Source: Rhizomys pruinosus (taxonomy: Eukaryota; Chordata; Mammalia; Rodentia; Spalacidae). Taken from it: a stretch of DNA of 64,000 nt. Positions within the stretch are counted from its first letter, which is position 1. Each line of letters starts with the position of its first letter. The stretch is from NCBI GenBank assembly GCA_009823505.1, contig VZQC01005689.1, positions 327,353-391,352 on the forward strand. Reading direction: 5' to 3'. The notes under the pieces were generated by a model that saw nothing but the letters and a program-made list of their open reading frames with translations, was not told the origin of the DNA and searched no databases. Shown here piece after piece: positions 53,171 to 63,839 of the stretch. Made by a program: the position numbers and the translations under genes.

Positions 53171-53377
53171 GCAGCATTCATTCTTGTTCACCTTCATAGA
53201 CAGTTCTGCTAACTATGTTATTGGCTTAGCATTATACCTGTTGCCAGGGGAACTCATTTGAGCAAACCTGAACTGCGTAATGTGGAAGTAATTTATAGAT
53301 CCTAGGAAATTACAGACTTGAATGCACAGACATTATGGGGTGTTTCTTTTTACTTTATTTAAAAGCAATTATGTTTC

Positions 53378-53537
53378 TAGCCTGGCTTGGTGGTGCATGC
53401 CTTTAATCCCAGCACTCAGGAGGCAGAGACACGTGGATCTCTGTGAGTTCAAGGCCAGCCTGGTCTACATAGTGAGTTCCAGACCAGCAGGGGATACAGA
53501 GAGATCCTGTCTCAAAAAGACTAAAAAGTAAAAATAA
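53378..53537 (+). mobile_element. B1 SINE with perfect 17-bp TSD
   Basis: 'aaaagcaattatgtttc' at 53361-53377 and 53538-53554. Confidence 0.97.
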
Positions 53538-53663
53538 AAAAGCAATTATGTTTCACAAATGTGATCATTAGGAAACATCCAGGCCAGAATAAAGTATTTT
53601 TCAAGTTATCATGCTATAACTCATAACTTTATATCAAATATTAATATCAAAATATTAGAATAA

Positions 53664-53854
53664 TATTTTGAGACAGGGTCTCTTGTATCCCAAGCTAACC
53701 TGGTGCTCACTATGTAACTTAAAATGACCATGAACAAGTACTAGAATTGCAGGCATTTGCCACTATGCTGGGTTTTATGTGGTGCTGGGGATCAAATCTA
53801 CAGCTTTGTGCATGCTAGACAAGCTCTCCACCACCTGAGCTACATTCCTAGCCC
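53664..53854 (-). mobile_element. ID-B1 (B4-type) SINE, minus strand
   Basis: Reversed B1 part ('gagacagggtctcttgtatc') followed by an ID-like head ('gctggggatcaaatctacag', 'cacctgagctacattcctag'). Confidence 0.8.
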
Positions 53855-53859
53855 TTATA

Positions 53860-54458
53860 ACTAGAAATCTCCATCATTAGAGATTTTCCTCATTAATTTA
53901 GGAAAACAAAGTTGAGGAACTTTCCCCAAGAAAGCTCCACTCCATAAATGTTTAATAAAACTAAAATAAAGAAAGAAGAGAGGGAAACTGTTCTTTCTCA
54001 TTAGTGTGTAAGAGTTTATTAGGCAAAGATAAATGTAACTTCCTAAGAGTCCATCCTAGTCTAATGTAGTGGGCTGGTAATTTTATTGGGCTTACTTACT
54101 AAAGAAAAGGTAAAGGTTGCTTACAAGAATGTGGGTGACCCCCCAATAACCATAGAACCAGAAAGTCTCCCCACAACATGGATGATGGCATCTTCATAGC
54201 TATGTTGCTGGAGTCTCCCCTTTAGTTAGCCGGCCACACTTTGTATATTCTTGAGCATCTCAGGAAATGACTTGCATTAGGAACAAAATTATATCCATCC
54301 CATAGGGGACCTTTAGAGGGAAGGGATGTCATCGCTGGAGAGAGTCAAACCACTCTCTCCATCCCTTCTTTCTATGAGGGAAAAGTCAACAGGTAGGATC
54401 TTGGAAGAGTCTCTTGATGGAGATCACAGCTACTTTAATCCAAATGGTAATGGCTGTC
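53860..54458. other. No feature recognised
   Basis: Unique-looking sequence. Confidence 0.5.
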
Positions 54459-54472
54459 AAGATGAGAGGTCA

Positions 54473-54560
54473 TTCCGCGGCATTGCATGACACGGGTGCA
54501 CAAACCTGCATGCAGACAGTACATTCATACACATACAGAAATAAATAAAATTTAAAAAAA
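54473..54560 (+). mobile_element. B2 SINE, strongly 5'-truncated, 14-bp TSD
   Basis: 'aagatgagaggtca' at 54459-54472 and 54561-54574. Only the last ~85 bp of B2 (from 'ccgcggcattgcatgacac') were inserted, an uncommon 5' truncation for a SINE. Confidence 0.93.
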
Positions 54561-54671
54561 AAGATGAGAGGTCAGGGTTCCACAGTAGTTGCTATCTTAA
54601 CATTGTTCACATGGCATGTAATGTCCTCCTTACTCCTTTATCAATATAATTTCTAAGTATTAATTAGCTAA

Positions 54672-54821
54672 ATTTTTTTGGTCTTTTTGAGACAGGGCCT
54701 CCCTGTAGCCCCAGCTGACCTGGAACTCACTCTGTAGACCAGGCTGGCCTTGAACTCACAGAGATCCGCCTACCTCTGCCTCCCAAGTGCTAGGATTAAA
54801 GGCATGTGCCACCATGCCCAG
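54672..54821 (-). mobile_element. B1 SINE with 13-bp TSD
   Basis: 'attaattagctaa' at 54659-54671 and 54822-54834. Confidence 0.96.
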
Positions 54822-54839
54822 ATTAATTAGCTAATTATT

Positions 54840-55520
54840 CTATCTTTAAGCTATAGTATCTTTAAAGCATCTGTTATATCAAAATCTGCATGCAACTTGC
54901 AAAACTGTATGTTATATACACAGTTATATGCACAATAGAAACACATGAAAATATGAATTTAAAAAAATATGAAAAAGACCAATGTGAGAGAAGAAAAAGA
55001 ATGCAGCCAGAATATACTAGAACCTTAGCACATGGGGTGCCATTGAATGCACATATAGGTAGCAATGCATCCTTGTCTGGGTAGGAACATGAACGTGGTC
55101 TTACCAAGAAAAGAGATGTCAAGAAATAGGCTTGGCCAGAGGGGAAGTATCCATCAGACATGACTGTAAGACACACAGGAAGAAACTGTGGTGATGGGGA
55201 GGAAGTCCTCTTCTTTGGAAGGCAATGAATGGCAGGACAGGTAGGAGCTTAAAGGAGGGGACTAGCAAGCCTGGGAATGAAATGTTGGAGTCAGCACATG
55301 GGAAATTGTTAAATTGAGAATAGGGAAAAATTGAGTGCTTCCGTTCTCTGCACTAGAAGATGTATTCATTTCTGTATTTATGAAGTACCAGGCTTAGTCC
55401 CAGGAACTGACAGTACAACAAATTCAAGGCTCAAATTAACAAGATCATTGTCAATATAGGCATGGATGACTGAAGCCTGGGGACAACTTTAATTGCATTC
55501 TTTCTTTTTTATAACAAAGA
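54840..55520. other. No feature recognised
   Basis: Unique-looking. A 100-codon minus-strand frame (54874-55176) has hydrophobic segments but no recognised family. Confidence 0.45.
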
Positions 55521-55523
55521 ACT

Positions 55524-55750
55524 AGGGCCTAGACAGATGGTTCAGTGGTTAAGATCACTGGCTGCTCTTACGAAGGACCTGGGCTTGGTTCCCAACACCC
55601 ACAAGGTGGTTAACAACCATCTATATGTCCAGTTCCAGGGGATTCTGATGCTCCCTTCTGAACTCCGGGGGCATTGCGCATGAAACGGGTGCACTTACAC
55701 ATGCAGACAATACACTCACACACAAAATAAAAATCATAAAATATTTTTTA
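55524..55750 (+). mobile_element. B2 SINE, diverged
   Basis: 'gggcctagacagatggttca' head, 'cccaacacccacaaggtgg' and tail 'cacacacaaaataaaaatca'. Confidence 0.92.
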
Positions 55751-56182
55751 AAAGCAAAGGTTTAACATTATGATCTGTTGGTGATCTAGCTGTGGTGATG
55801 CTTGTTCACCTCTCCCCAGAAGAAGTTATTGAATGCTATGATTCAAAGGTGTTCTCCACAATGAAAAGTTAACACAAAGTGTGATGGTTACCCCGTATCT
55901 GCAGTGAATAAATGTTTGTTCACATCTCCCCAGGAAAAGTTGGCACCAGAACAATAAAAAAAGAAATTTTTTTATGATCAATGTTATCTGGTATGTGTTG
56001 AATAGCTTTAGTTGTCAACTTGACACACCAGGGTTGGGGAATTTTCTCCATTGGACTGGGCTGAGGTCATGTCTGTGGGGCATCTTCTTGATTGTTGAGT
56101 GATGTAGGATGGCCCATCCAACTGTGGGTGGTGCCACCCTTCCACAAGTTATTCTGTATTGTATAAGGAAACAGGCTGAGCA

Positions 56183-56476
56183 CTATGGAAAGCAGTGTGA
56201 AAGACTTGGAATGAACTTGCCACCTGACCCAGCCATACCACTCCTGGGCACGTACCCTCAAGACTCACCCCACCGCAGAGATACATGCACGGCCATGTTT
56301 ATTTCAGCTCTCTTCACAATAGCAAGGAGCTGGAACCAACCCAAATGCCCCTCAACTGATGAGTGGATAGAGAAAATGTGGTACGTCTACACAATGGAGC
56401 TCTATGTAGCAGTAAAGAAAGATGACATCATGAGCTTTGCAGGAAAATGGCTGGAGCTAGAGGACATCATGAAGTA
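56183..56476 (+). pseudogene. L1 ORF2 C-terminal fragment
   Basis: 'MFISALFTIARSWNQPKC' (about 56295-56348) and 'MWYVYTMELYVAVKKDD' (about 56376-56427) are the ORF2 C-terminal signature, open to the stop at 56475. Short and without catalytic domains. Confidence 0.9.
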
Positions 56477-56923
56477 ACAGAGTCCCAGAAAAACAAACAA
56501 CGAATTGTATCCCTCATCTGTGGATGCTAGTGCCAATTACCTAGTTGTAAGTATTTCTTGTGCATGGCCCCTTGAGCTTTTGTCCAAAGCATTTGGGAGT
56601 GATGCATATTGGAGACAACAACAACAACAACAACAACAACAACATAAAGGAGTGCATCAAAGAACTGACTGAAACAGTGAAATTCTGCTCAAAACAGTCA
56701 ACTTCCACATGGAGAATATTGAGAAAGACTGAGAAAGAGATGAAAAGCATGTTTGGCAGAATTGCATGAGGCTGCTGTGTGGGGTGGGGGGACTGGAGGT
56801 GTGGCATGGGTCTGGATTTGATAAAAAATATAAATAAATAAAATTCTATTAAAAAAGAAAAAAAAAAAAGAGAGAATTGGCGACTCCGACCAAAGTTCCT
56901 CTGACTCTTCACATACGCATTGT

Positions 56924-56926
<3 letters not shown>

Positions 56927-56960
<34 letters not shown>

Positions 56961-56990
56961 ACACATACACACACACATACACAAACACAC

Positions 56991-57026
<36 letters not shown>
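56927..57026. repeat. (CA)n and (TAA)n microsatellites in the transduced segment
   Basis: CA units with 'cata' interruptions to about 56990, then about eleven TAA units. Confidence 0.95.
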
Positions 57027-57027
<1 letters not shown>

Positions 57028-57382
57028 AATTTTAACTTTCTAAAGTATTTCAGTTAACATCATCATTCTTTCTTCCTCCTTCCTTCCAACTCTATATTCA
57101 GGTCCTTATGGCACCAGATGGGATCTTAAAAAAAAAAAAAAGAAAAGAAAAGAAAAAAAAAGAAAACAGGCTGAGCATGGGCTAAGGGACCAAGTCAGTA
57201 AACAGTGTTCCCTCCATAGCTTGTGATTCAGCTCCTGCTACTGGTTTCTGCCCTGAGTTCCTGCATTGGGCTCCCACAGTGATGAACTGTGACCCCAGAG
57301 ATGTAAGGCAAATAAACCTTTTCCTTCCCAAATTAGCATTGGTCAGAGTGTTTTGTCATAGCAACTGAAAGCAAACCAGAAC

Positions 57383-57500
57383 ACTGTGTACTAGAGGCAG
57401 AAGCAGGTGGATCTCTGTGAGATCAAAGCCAGCCTGGTCTACACAGCAAGTTAAAGCCCAGGTGGGGCTACAGGCAGACTCTGTCTCGAAAATACCACAA
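57383..57500 (+). mobile_element. B1 SINE, 5'-truncated
   Basis: Starts near 'ctagaggcagaagcaggtgg', ends 'ctctgtctcgaaaatacc'. Confidence 0.88.
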
Positions 57501-57577
57501 ATAACATCAGCATCAACAACTTCCAGGTCACTGGTGAAATGGTAGATTTAAGCACTCCATTTCAAAGTCTTGCTTGG

Positions 57578-57680
57578 GGTCTGGGGAGGTAGCTCAGTGG
57601 TTAAGATCATGTACTGATTTTGATTTTCAGCACCAATGTCAGGTGGCTCATAACTTCCTGTAATTCCATGCCTGATTTTT
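57578..57680 (+). mobile_element. B2/B3-type SINE fragment, target of the next B2
   Basis: 'ggggtctggggaggtagctc' head and 'caccaatgtcaggtggctca'. Broken by a minus-strand B2 at 57681. Confidence 0.7.
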
Positions 57681-57904
57681 TAAATTATTTTTATTTATTT
57701 ATTTATGTGTATGAATGTACTGTCTGCATGTGGGTTTGTGCACCTGTGTCGTGAAATGCCGCGGAGGTCAGAAGAGGGCGTCAGATTCCCCTGGAACTGG
57801 AGTTAAAGACGGTTCTCAGCTGCCATGTGGGTGCTGGGGATCGAATCCGGGTCCTCTGCAAGAGCAGTCGGTGCTCTTAACTGCTGAGCCATCTCTCCAG
57901 CCCA
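57681..57904 (-). mobile_element. B2 SINE, short variant, 15-bp TSD
   Basis: 'ccatgcctgattttt' at 57666-57680 and 57905-57919. Confidence 0.97.
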
Positions 57905-57919
57905 CCATGCCTGATTTTT

Positions 57920-58640
57920 AAATGAGATGGTGTAAGAGACAACCAGATATTATTTAAAAGTCATATGTACCATCTTTCAGCCTTGAGTCTTCATAATGCT
58001 TAATAAACAGGAAATGGCCCACACTCACTTGGTTTCTAGTGGATTCATCTGTGATCCTCTCCACCATGGATTCATTGGGAAATGGAAGTTATTATAGATA
58101 ATAATCTTGAAGCCCAGTTTTAGCTTTGAAAAATCAATAGTAGTCACCTAACAAATATTTAAACTGGTTGTTCTTCCTGGTACATCATCCAGTTTATGTT
58201 GCTACACACATTTTGTCCTTTCCTACACAGTGGGATATAATTTCTTAAATGTGCAAACAGCAAGAATTACGAAAAGATGAATAGAAAAGAAATAATATTT
58301 GTTGGCATATACCCTCTTGGCTCACTTTTCAAAGTTTGCTGTTTATATCACAATATTACTGTGTTCTACAGATGCATACAAAACTGTTCCTTTTCTCTGG
58401 AAACTCTTGCATTTTTAGATCTAGGATTAACTGAATTCCTTTGAAGAAGCTCCGGGCTTTTGTTTGCCTATCAAAGGTGAAAGTAAAAAATTAACCCTCT
58501 TTCCATGTTCTGAGCTTTATTCCGAGACTTAACTGTGGACTATGAAAACATATTGCTCTGGTTTCCAAAACCTTCACATAAATCTTGTATGACTTGAATT
58601 AGTTTAAAATGTTAATTCACTACAACAAAAAGTCTTTTAT
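57920..58640. other. No feature recognised
   Basis: Unique-looking AT-rich sequence. Confidence 0.5.
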
Positions 58641-58653
58641 TCATCTCACTATT

Positions 58654-58909
58654 TTTAATAACTATTTTTTTATTTTTATTTATTTTTGTATGTGTATGAA
58701 CGTACTGTCTGCATGTAGGTTTGTGCACCCGTGTCGTGCAATGCCGCGGAGGTCAGAAGAGGGTCTCGGATTCCCCTGGAACTGGAGGTCTCCTGGAATT
58801 GGAGTTACAGATGGTTCTTAGCCACCATGTGGGTGATGGGGATCAAACCCAGGTCCTCTCCAAGAGCAGTCGGTGCTCTTAACCACTAGGCTATCTCTCC
58901 AGCCCCTAG
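58654..58909 (-). mobile_element. B2 SINE, long variant, 13-bp TSD
   Basis: 'tcatctcactatt' at 58641-58653 and 58910-58922. 17-bp duplication present. Confidence 0.96.
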
Positions 58910-58987
58910 TCATCTCACTATTAAACATACAATTAGCAGCATAATATGGATTGCATATTGTAAACTTTAATAAGACGTAAATCCCCG

Positions 58988-59198
58988 GGGCTAGAGAGAT
59001 GGCTCAGCAGTTAAGAGCACCAACTGCTCTTGCAGAGGACTCGGGTTCGATTCTCAGCACCCACATGGCAGCTAAGAACTGTCTTTAACTCCAGTTCCAG
59101 GGGAATCCGATGCCCTCTTCTGACCTTCACGTCATTGCAAGACATGGGTGCATGCAGACAGTACACATATACGTATAAAAAATAATAAATTTTTTAAA
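58988..59198 (+). mobile_element. B2 SINE, short variant
   Basis: 'ggggctagagagatggctca' to 'gtataaaaaataataaat'. The segment after 'catgggtgca' is shortened. Confidence 0.94.
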
Positions 59199-59261
59199 AA
59201 AGAAATAGATCCCCATTTAAAATATAGATTGCATATTATAAGAAATAGATCCTGGAAGCGC

Positions 59262-59707
59262 AGGAAGCTCTCATCACAATAGCAAGGAGCTGGAACCAAC
59301 CCAAATGCCCCTCAACTGATGAGTGGATAGAGAAAATGTGGTACATCTACACAATGGAGCTCTATGCAGAGTAAAGAAAGATGACATCATGAGCTTTTCA
59401 GGAAAATGGCTGGAGCTAGAGGACATCATGCTGAGTGAAGTAACACAGTCCCAGAAAAACAAAGGACGAATGGTATCCCTCATCTGTGGATGCTAGTGCC
59501 AATTACCTAGTTGTAAGTATTTCTTGTGCATGGCCCCTTGAGCTTTTGTCCAAAGCAGTTGGGAGTGATGCATATTGGAAACACCACACCACCACCACCA
59601 CCACCGGCACAACCAGAAAGGATGCATCAAAGAACTGACTGAAACAAGCTTTATTTCTGCTCAAAAACAGTCCTAACTTCCACATGGAGATATTGAGAAA
59701 GACTAAG

Positions 59708-59743
<36 letters not shown>

Positions 59744-59800
59744 CATGAGCTCTGGTGGGGGTGGGGGCAATGGGAGGAACATGAAGGTCTAGATTTGATA
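59262..59800 (+). mobile_element. L1 ORF2 end and 3' UTR with internal poly(A)
   Basis: Closely related to the L1 at 56183. ORF2 end at 59275-59495, then the same 3' UTR with a CAC repeat (59580-59605). A pure run of about 34 A (59707-59741) replaces ~25 bases of the family sequence before the terminal segment 'tgcatgagctctggtggggg'. Confidence 0.85.
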
Positions 59801-59801
59801 A

Positions 59802-59865
59802 ATATATATATATATATATATTATAGTATAATATATATAATATATATATTTATAAGTTATATATA
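59802..59865. repeat. (TA)n microsatellite
   Basis: TA-rich alternation at the L1 3' end. Confidence 0.93.
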
Positions 59866-60192
59866 AATAGATAATCCCATTCTAAGTGTAAAAAATAACA
59901 TAATATCCCCATTTATAAAGAAATTGACATATTTATATCATAGTTTTGATACAAAATGAGTTTCTATGTATTTTCTATGATACTTAAGATCAGATAAGAA
60001 GTGTCTTTCCCCTATTTTTTCTGCAGGTATAACACAGATAATAATTCAACCCACGTGAATATGTGAGTTGTATGGTCTTCATTTACATTTTTGAAATATG
60101 TTTCACTGTGTCATATTTAAACTCAGCTAAAACAAGAGACTGAATAAGTGCAAAATGGCAAGTTTAAATCCAATGGTTAAGAATCTCAATTC

Positions 60193-60438
60193 TTTTTTTT
60201 TAATAGTAAAAATATATTTATTTCAATTTATCATGTGTAAATGTATGTCTAGCCATAGTAGGTTGTGCACACGTGTGGTGGTATGCACCTGTGGGGTCAG
60301 AATCAAGGAGTGTTGGAGTCCCCTGGAACTGAGTTTCAGACGGTTCTCAGCTGCCTTGTGTGCTGGGGATTCGAACCCAGTCCTCTGCCTACAGAGCAGT
60401 CGCGGCGCCTTTACCCACTAAGGCCTTCTCTCCAGCCC
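60193..60438 (-). mobile_element. B2 SINE, minus strand, diverged
   Basis: 'tcatgtgtaaatgtatgtct', 'ggggattcgaacccagtcct' and 'aggccttctctccagcccc'. Confidence 0.88.
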
Positions 60439-60559
60439 CATAAAGTCTCCTCAATTTAGATATGGAAAACATGTTCAGGTTATATCTTTGAATGAAATTT
60501 GTGAGGCACTTAATAATGTACATAGAACGGTATCTTCTGTGAGAAAAATATGGGAAATC

Positions 60560-61140
60560 AGCCAGTCTGCAATTGTTCTTCCTAAATTATACTTTTTCTT
60601 TATTCTGGAGAATTTCATATATATTACTTATAAAGTATACCACTATATACATGGTATATATATATAATGAAATATGTTCATACCCATCACCTATTTCTCT
60701 CTTTGAAGCCCTCTCATATTCTCCTTCATGTCCCCTCCCACCTTCATGTATTGTTTATATCCCACTAGGTCCATGCTACCCATACGCACATGGGTATGGG
60801 CCATATATAGGAGCATGGGAAAACTACCAGTAGGAACACCCTCAAAATACGATGAGTGTCCACCTGCAGCTATCAACTGCCAATAGCTCCTTGTTAAGGA
60901 ATGCAGAGATACAAAATTGGTTGAAGTGCTGAGAACAAGACACTGGTGCTCAGCCCTAAATGGGACATCTTTATCAACACCCTCCCCTCCATACACACAA
61001 ACTTCACCAAATGTCAGGGAACATTATGGAAGCAGAGGCAGAAAGAAGCGTGAGAGGATAAGGAAGAGAGCTGTGAAAGCCTGCCTTCTAGACATGACAT
61101 GGCTATTGCTCTCATGGTCATAGCTTTTAATTGGAAATTG
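60560..61140 (-). mobile_element. L1 (Lx-like) 3' UTR, parts in opposite orientation
   Basis: 60560-60890 looks like a minus-strand L1 3' UTR (compare 10680-10930). 60895-61140 ('gaacattatggaagcagagg', 'ctagacatgacatggctatt') reads as plus-strand sequence of the same kind of UTR, consistent with another twin-priming event. Confidence 0.55.
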
Positions 61141-61293
61141 GAGCATTCAGGTTTATTATTGAGAGGTATGTACATACTCCTGTAACTTTATTTTTTTTTC
61201 CTTTCCATGATAGTTAAGTACACTTCATTCTTTTCTCTCTCCCTTATTCATTTTAGAGTTCTACTTTACTGATTCTAAAAATATTAGATTCTT

Positions 61294-61497
61294 GGGGCTG
61301 GAGAGATTGCTCAGCAGTTAAGAGCACGGACTGCTCTGGCAGAGGACCCAGGTTCGATTCCCAGTACCCACCTGGCGGCTAAGGATCATCTTAACTCTAG
61401 TTCCAGGGGAATCCATTGCCCTCTTCTGACCTCCGCAGCATTGCAAAACTTGGGTGCACCTACTTACATGCAGACAGTACACTCATACACATTAAAA
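61294..61497 (+). mobile_element. B2 SINE, short variant, with TSD
   Basis: 'aaaatattagattctt' before 61294 and 'aaaatatagattctt' after about 61496. Confidence 0.96.
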
Positions 61498-61837
61498 AAA
61501 TATAGATTCTTTCCTAATTCCCGTTTGTTCCTCTATTCATCCTAGAAGATTTATTCTTGTGATTTTCTTTGTCCCTTTCTTGTCTGTGGTATCCTTTTAA
61601 AGTCTCTTCTGTAATGCTGGCTTAGTGGCCATGAATTGTTTTAGCTTGTGTTTATCTCGGAAGGTTTTTATTCCTTTTCTTTTTTATTTTAAGTAAATTT
61701 GCTTGATATAACATTGGCCAACAATGTTTCTTTGTTTTTGTTTGAAACATATCATTCAATTCTTTCTTGACTTTTAGTGTTTCTGTTGGTAACTCTGAAG
61801 AGTTTGCCTTTGCAAATAACAAAGAACTTCTCTCTTG

Positions 61838-61993
61838 ATTTTTTTTTTTGAGTATTTTTGAGACAGGGTCTCCCTGTAGCCCGAGCTGGCCTGGAGCTCA
61901 CTTTGTAGACCATGCTGGCCTTGAACTCACAGAGATCCACCTGCCTCTGCCTCCCGAGTGCTGGGATTAAAGGCGTGTGACACCACACCCAGA
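61838..61993 (-). mobile_element. B1 SINE, minus strand
   Basis: 'gagacagggtctccctgtag' to 'gtgtgacaccacacccag'. Confidence 0.95.
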
Positions 61994-62554
61994 GTGATGT
62001 TTTTAATATAATTTCATCATTCTGCATTTTAAAAAGAATGTGATATGGAGGGATTCTTTTCTAGCTGTGTCTATTTAGAATTTTAAATGCCTCCTGTACT
62101 TAGATGTCTATATTTTTCCTTAAATTTGGGAAAGTACTGCTTTAATTTCAATGAATATACTTTGTATGTCTTTAGTTTGTATCTCAGCTCCCTCCTCTAT
62201 TACTCTAAAAGTTATTGGATTTTTTTGTCTCTCGATTGTGTCTTTGGGATCTTGAAGGTTACCTCGATTGATGACTTTTTATTGCTATGTCAATTATCTA
62301 ATTCCTTAACATTGTCTTTAATCCTTGATATTCTTTCTTCTGTTTGGTCTAGCATTTGTCATGCTTTCCAATGAGATTTTAAAATTTCCATTTATTGAGA
62401 ATTTCAGTACCCAAAATTTCTATTTGGGTTTTCTTTCTCACAACTTCTTTGCAGACTTTCTCATCCAAGTTGCTGAATTTCTTATCTGAGAATTCAATTA
62501 AATTCTTTATTGATTCATCTATTTCAACTATCTTTGACAACATTAGTAATTTTT

Positions 62555-62757
62555 TTATGTGTATGAATGTACTGTCTGCATGTAGGTCGGTGCACCTGTG
62601 TTGTGCTGTGCTGCAGAGGTCAGAAGAGGGTGTCAGATTCCCTGGAATTGGAGTTAAAGACGGTTCTTAGCCGCTATGTGGGTGCTGGGAATTGAACCCA
62701 GGTCCTCTGCAAGAGCAGCCCGTGCTCTTAGCCGCTTAGCCATCTCTCCAGCCCCGT
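62555..62757 (-). mobile_element. B2 SINE, short variant, 15-bp TSD
   Basis: 'acattagtaattttt' at 62540-62554 and 62758-62772. Confidence 0.97.
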
Positions 62758-62899
62758 ACATTAGTAATTTTTAAAACTAGACTTTTTAATTCTTTGCTCC
62801 ACATTTCAATTATTTCAATACTTTTGGATTCAATTGTTGAAAATTTTTGAACTTTCACGAGAGTCATATTACCTTCAATTTTCCTATTTCTTGTGCTTC

Positions 62900-63575
62900 T
62901 ATTTTGTGATTTATACCTCTATGAAAATGGAAACCTCCTTCAACTTTCTATGGAGGACTTCTTACTCTCAATTCCCCTGCCATTCAAAGAACAGAAGGTG
63001 GACTGAAGTAACAACCACTAAAATCAAAATAGCAAGAAACAAGTGGAAGCAACAGATATATCCCAATGATAGAAAAGAAACGCCCTGGGATGCTGATATG
63101 ATAAACTAGGATTTTAAAAGTTCGTAAAGTTAAAGTATTAATAATTAATCAAAAGAAGACAATGATTCAAGTGTAACAAAATGATCAGGCAATATAAGAA
63201 AGAAAGAAAAACGCATAGGATGAAGGCATGAGAAATGTTTATGGAAGAAAACAAAACAAATAGAGAGAAAAAGAAAACACCCAGAAGTAAACATTCAATA
63301 ATTATCCCCTGCTGAGCAAATAAGGATAGTAATGCTTTGCTTCCACCATTTCCCCCAGCTTGCCATTTTGCAATTTATTTGATATGGGGGCAGAGGGTTC
63401 TGAATTGTTTTCTTTGTGTAGTCCAAACAGGCCAAACCAGAAAGGCCTGTTTCCAGGCTGAGATCCACCTGCCTTTTCCTCTGGGATGAGGTTCCTAATG
63501 TGGCTGCTGCTAGGTTGAATTTTTGCCAGTATTCTTCATATGCTGATCTAGCAATATAGTGAGTAGAAGACCTAT
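62900..63575. other. No feature recognised
   Basis: Unique-looking. A 91-codon plus-strand frame ending at 63109 has no recognisable domain. Confidence 0.45.
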
Positions 63576-63587
63576 CTTAAAGTTATT

Positions 63588-63828
63588 TTTTTTTTTTGAG
63601 ACAGGGTCTCCCTTTAGTCCCAGCTGGCCTGGAGCTCACTATGTAGACAAGTCTGGCCTTGAACTCAGAGATCCGCCTGCCTCTGCCTCCCAAGTGCTAG
63701 GATTAAAGGCGTGCACCACCACGCCTGGCCTAAAATGGTACTTAGCAGCCTTGTGGGTGCTGGGAATCGAACCCCAGTCCTCTGCAAGAGTGGTCCGCAT
63801 TTTTAACTGCTGAGCCATCTCTCCAGCC
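63588..63828 (-). mobile_element. Full-length dimeric SINE: B2-type head plus B1
   Basis: On the minus strand: B2 head 'gggctggagagatggctcag' to the 'cacaaggctgctaagtacc' region (63828-63735), a short linker, then a complete B1 (63732-63598) and poly(A). 'cttaaagttat' (63576-63586) and 'cttgaagtaat' (63829-63839) flank the whole unit as a probable TSD with two mismatches, so it moved as one element. Confidence 0.7.
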
Positions 63829-63839
63829 CTTGAAGTAAT

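Larger units (their letters stand above)
56183..57163 (+). mobile_element. L1 insertion carrying a 3' transduction
   Basis: 'aaacaggctgagca' at 56169-56182 and 57164-57177 is the TSD. Inside are a truncated ORF2 end (56183-56476), the L1 3' UTR with a CAA repeat, a first A-rich tail (about 56835-56871), then ~255 bases of non-L1 sequence with CA and TAA repeats and a second poly(A) (57128-57163). Two tails within one TSD indicate read-through transcription into source-locus flank. Confidence 0.85.
56013..57382 (+). mobile_element. DNA-transposon-like repeat, second copy, split by an L1
   Basis: Same family as 51385-51769. Left part 56013-56182 ('gtgggtggtgccacccttcc'), right part 57178-57382 ('ccaaattagcattggtcaga', 'gcaactgaaagcaaaccaga'). 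Confidence 0.75.
61510..62900 (-). mobile_element. Ancient AT-rich repeat, probably L1-derived, antisense
   Basis: 'atgctggcttagtggccatg', 'agcttgtgtttatctcggaa' and later 'aaaatttccatttattgaga' recall an old mammalian repeat seen in this orientation in many genomes, which I associate with L1M-type 5' sequence. Interrupted by a B1 and a B2. Identification is tentative. Confidence 0.35.

Noticed and set aside
54874..55176. 100-codon frame with hydrophobic stretches as a membrane protein
   Set aside because: AT-rich unique DNA easily encodes hydrophobic runs. No start context, splice signals or family similarity.
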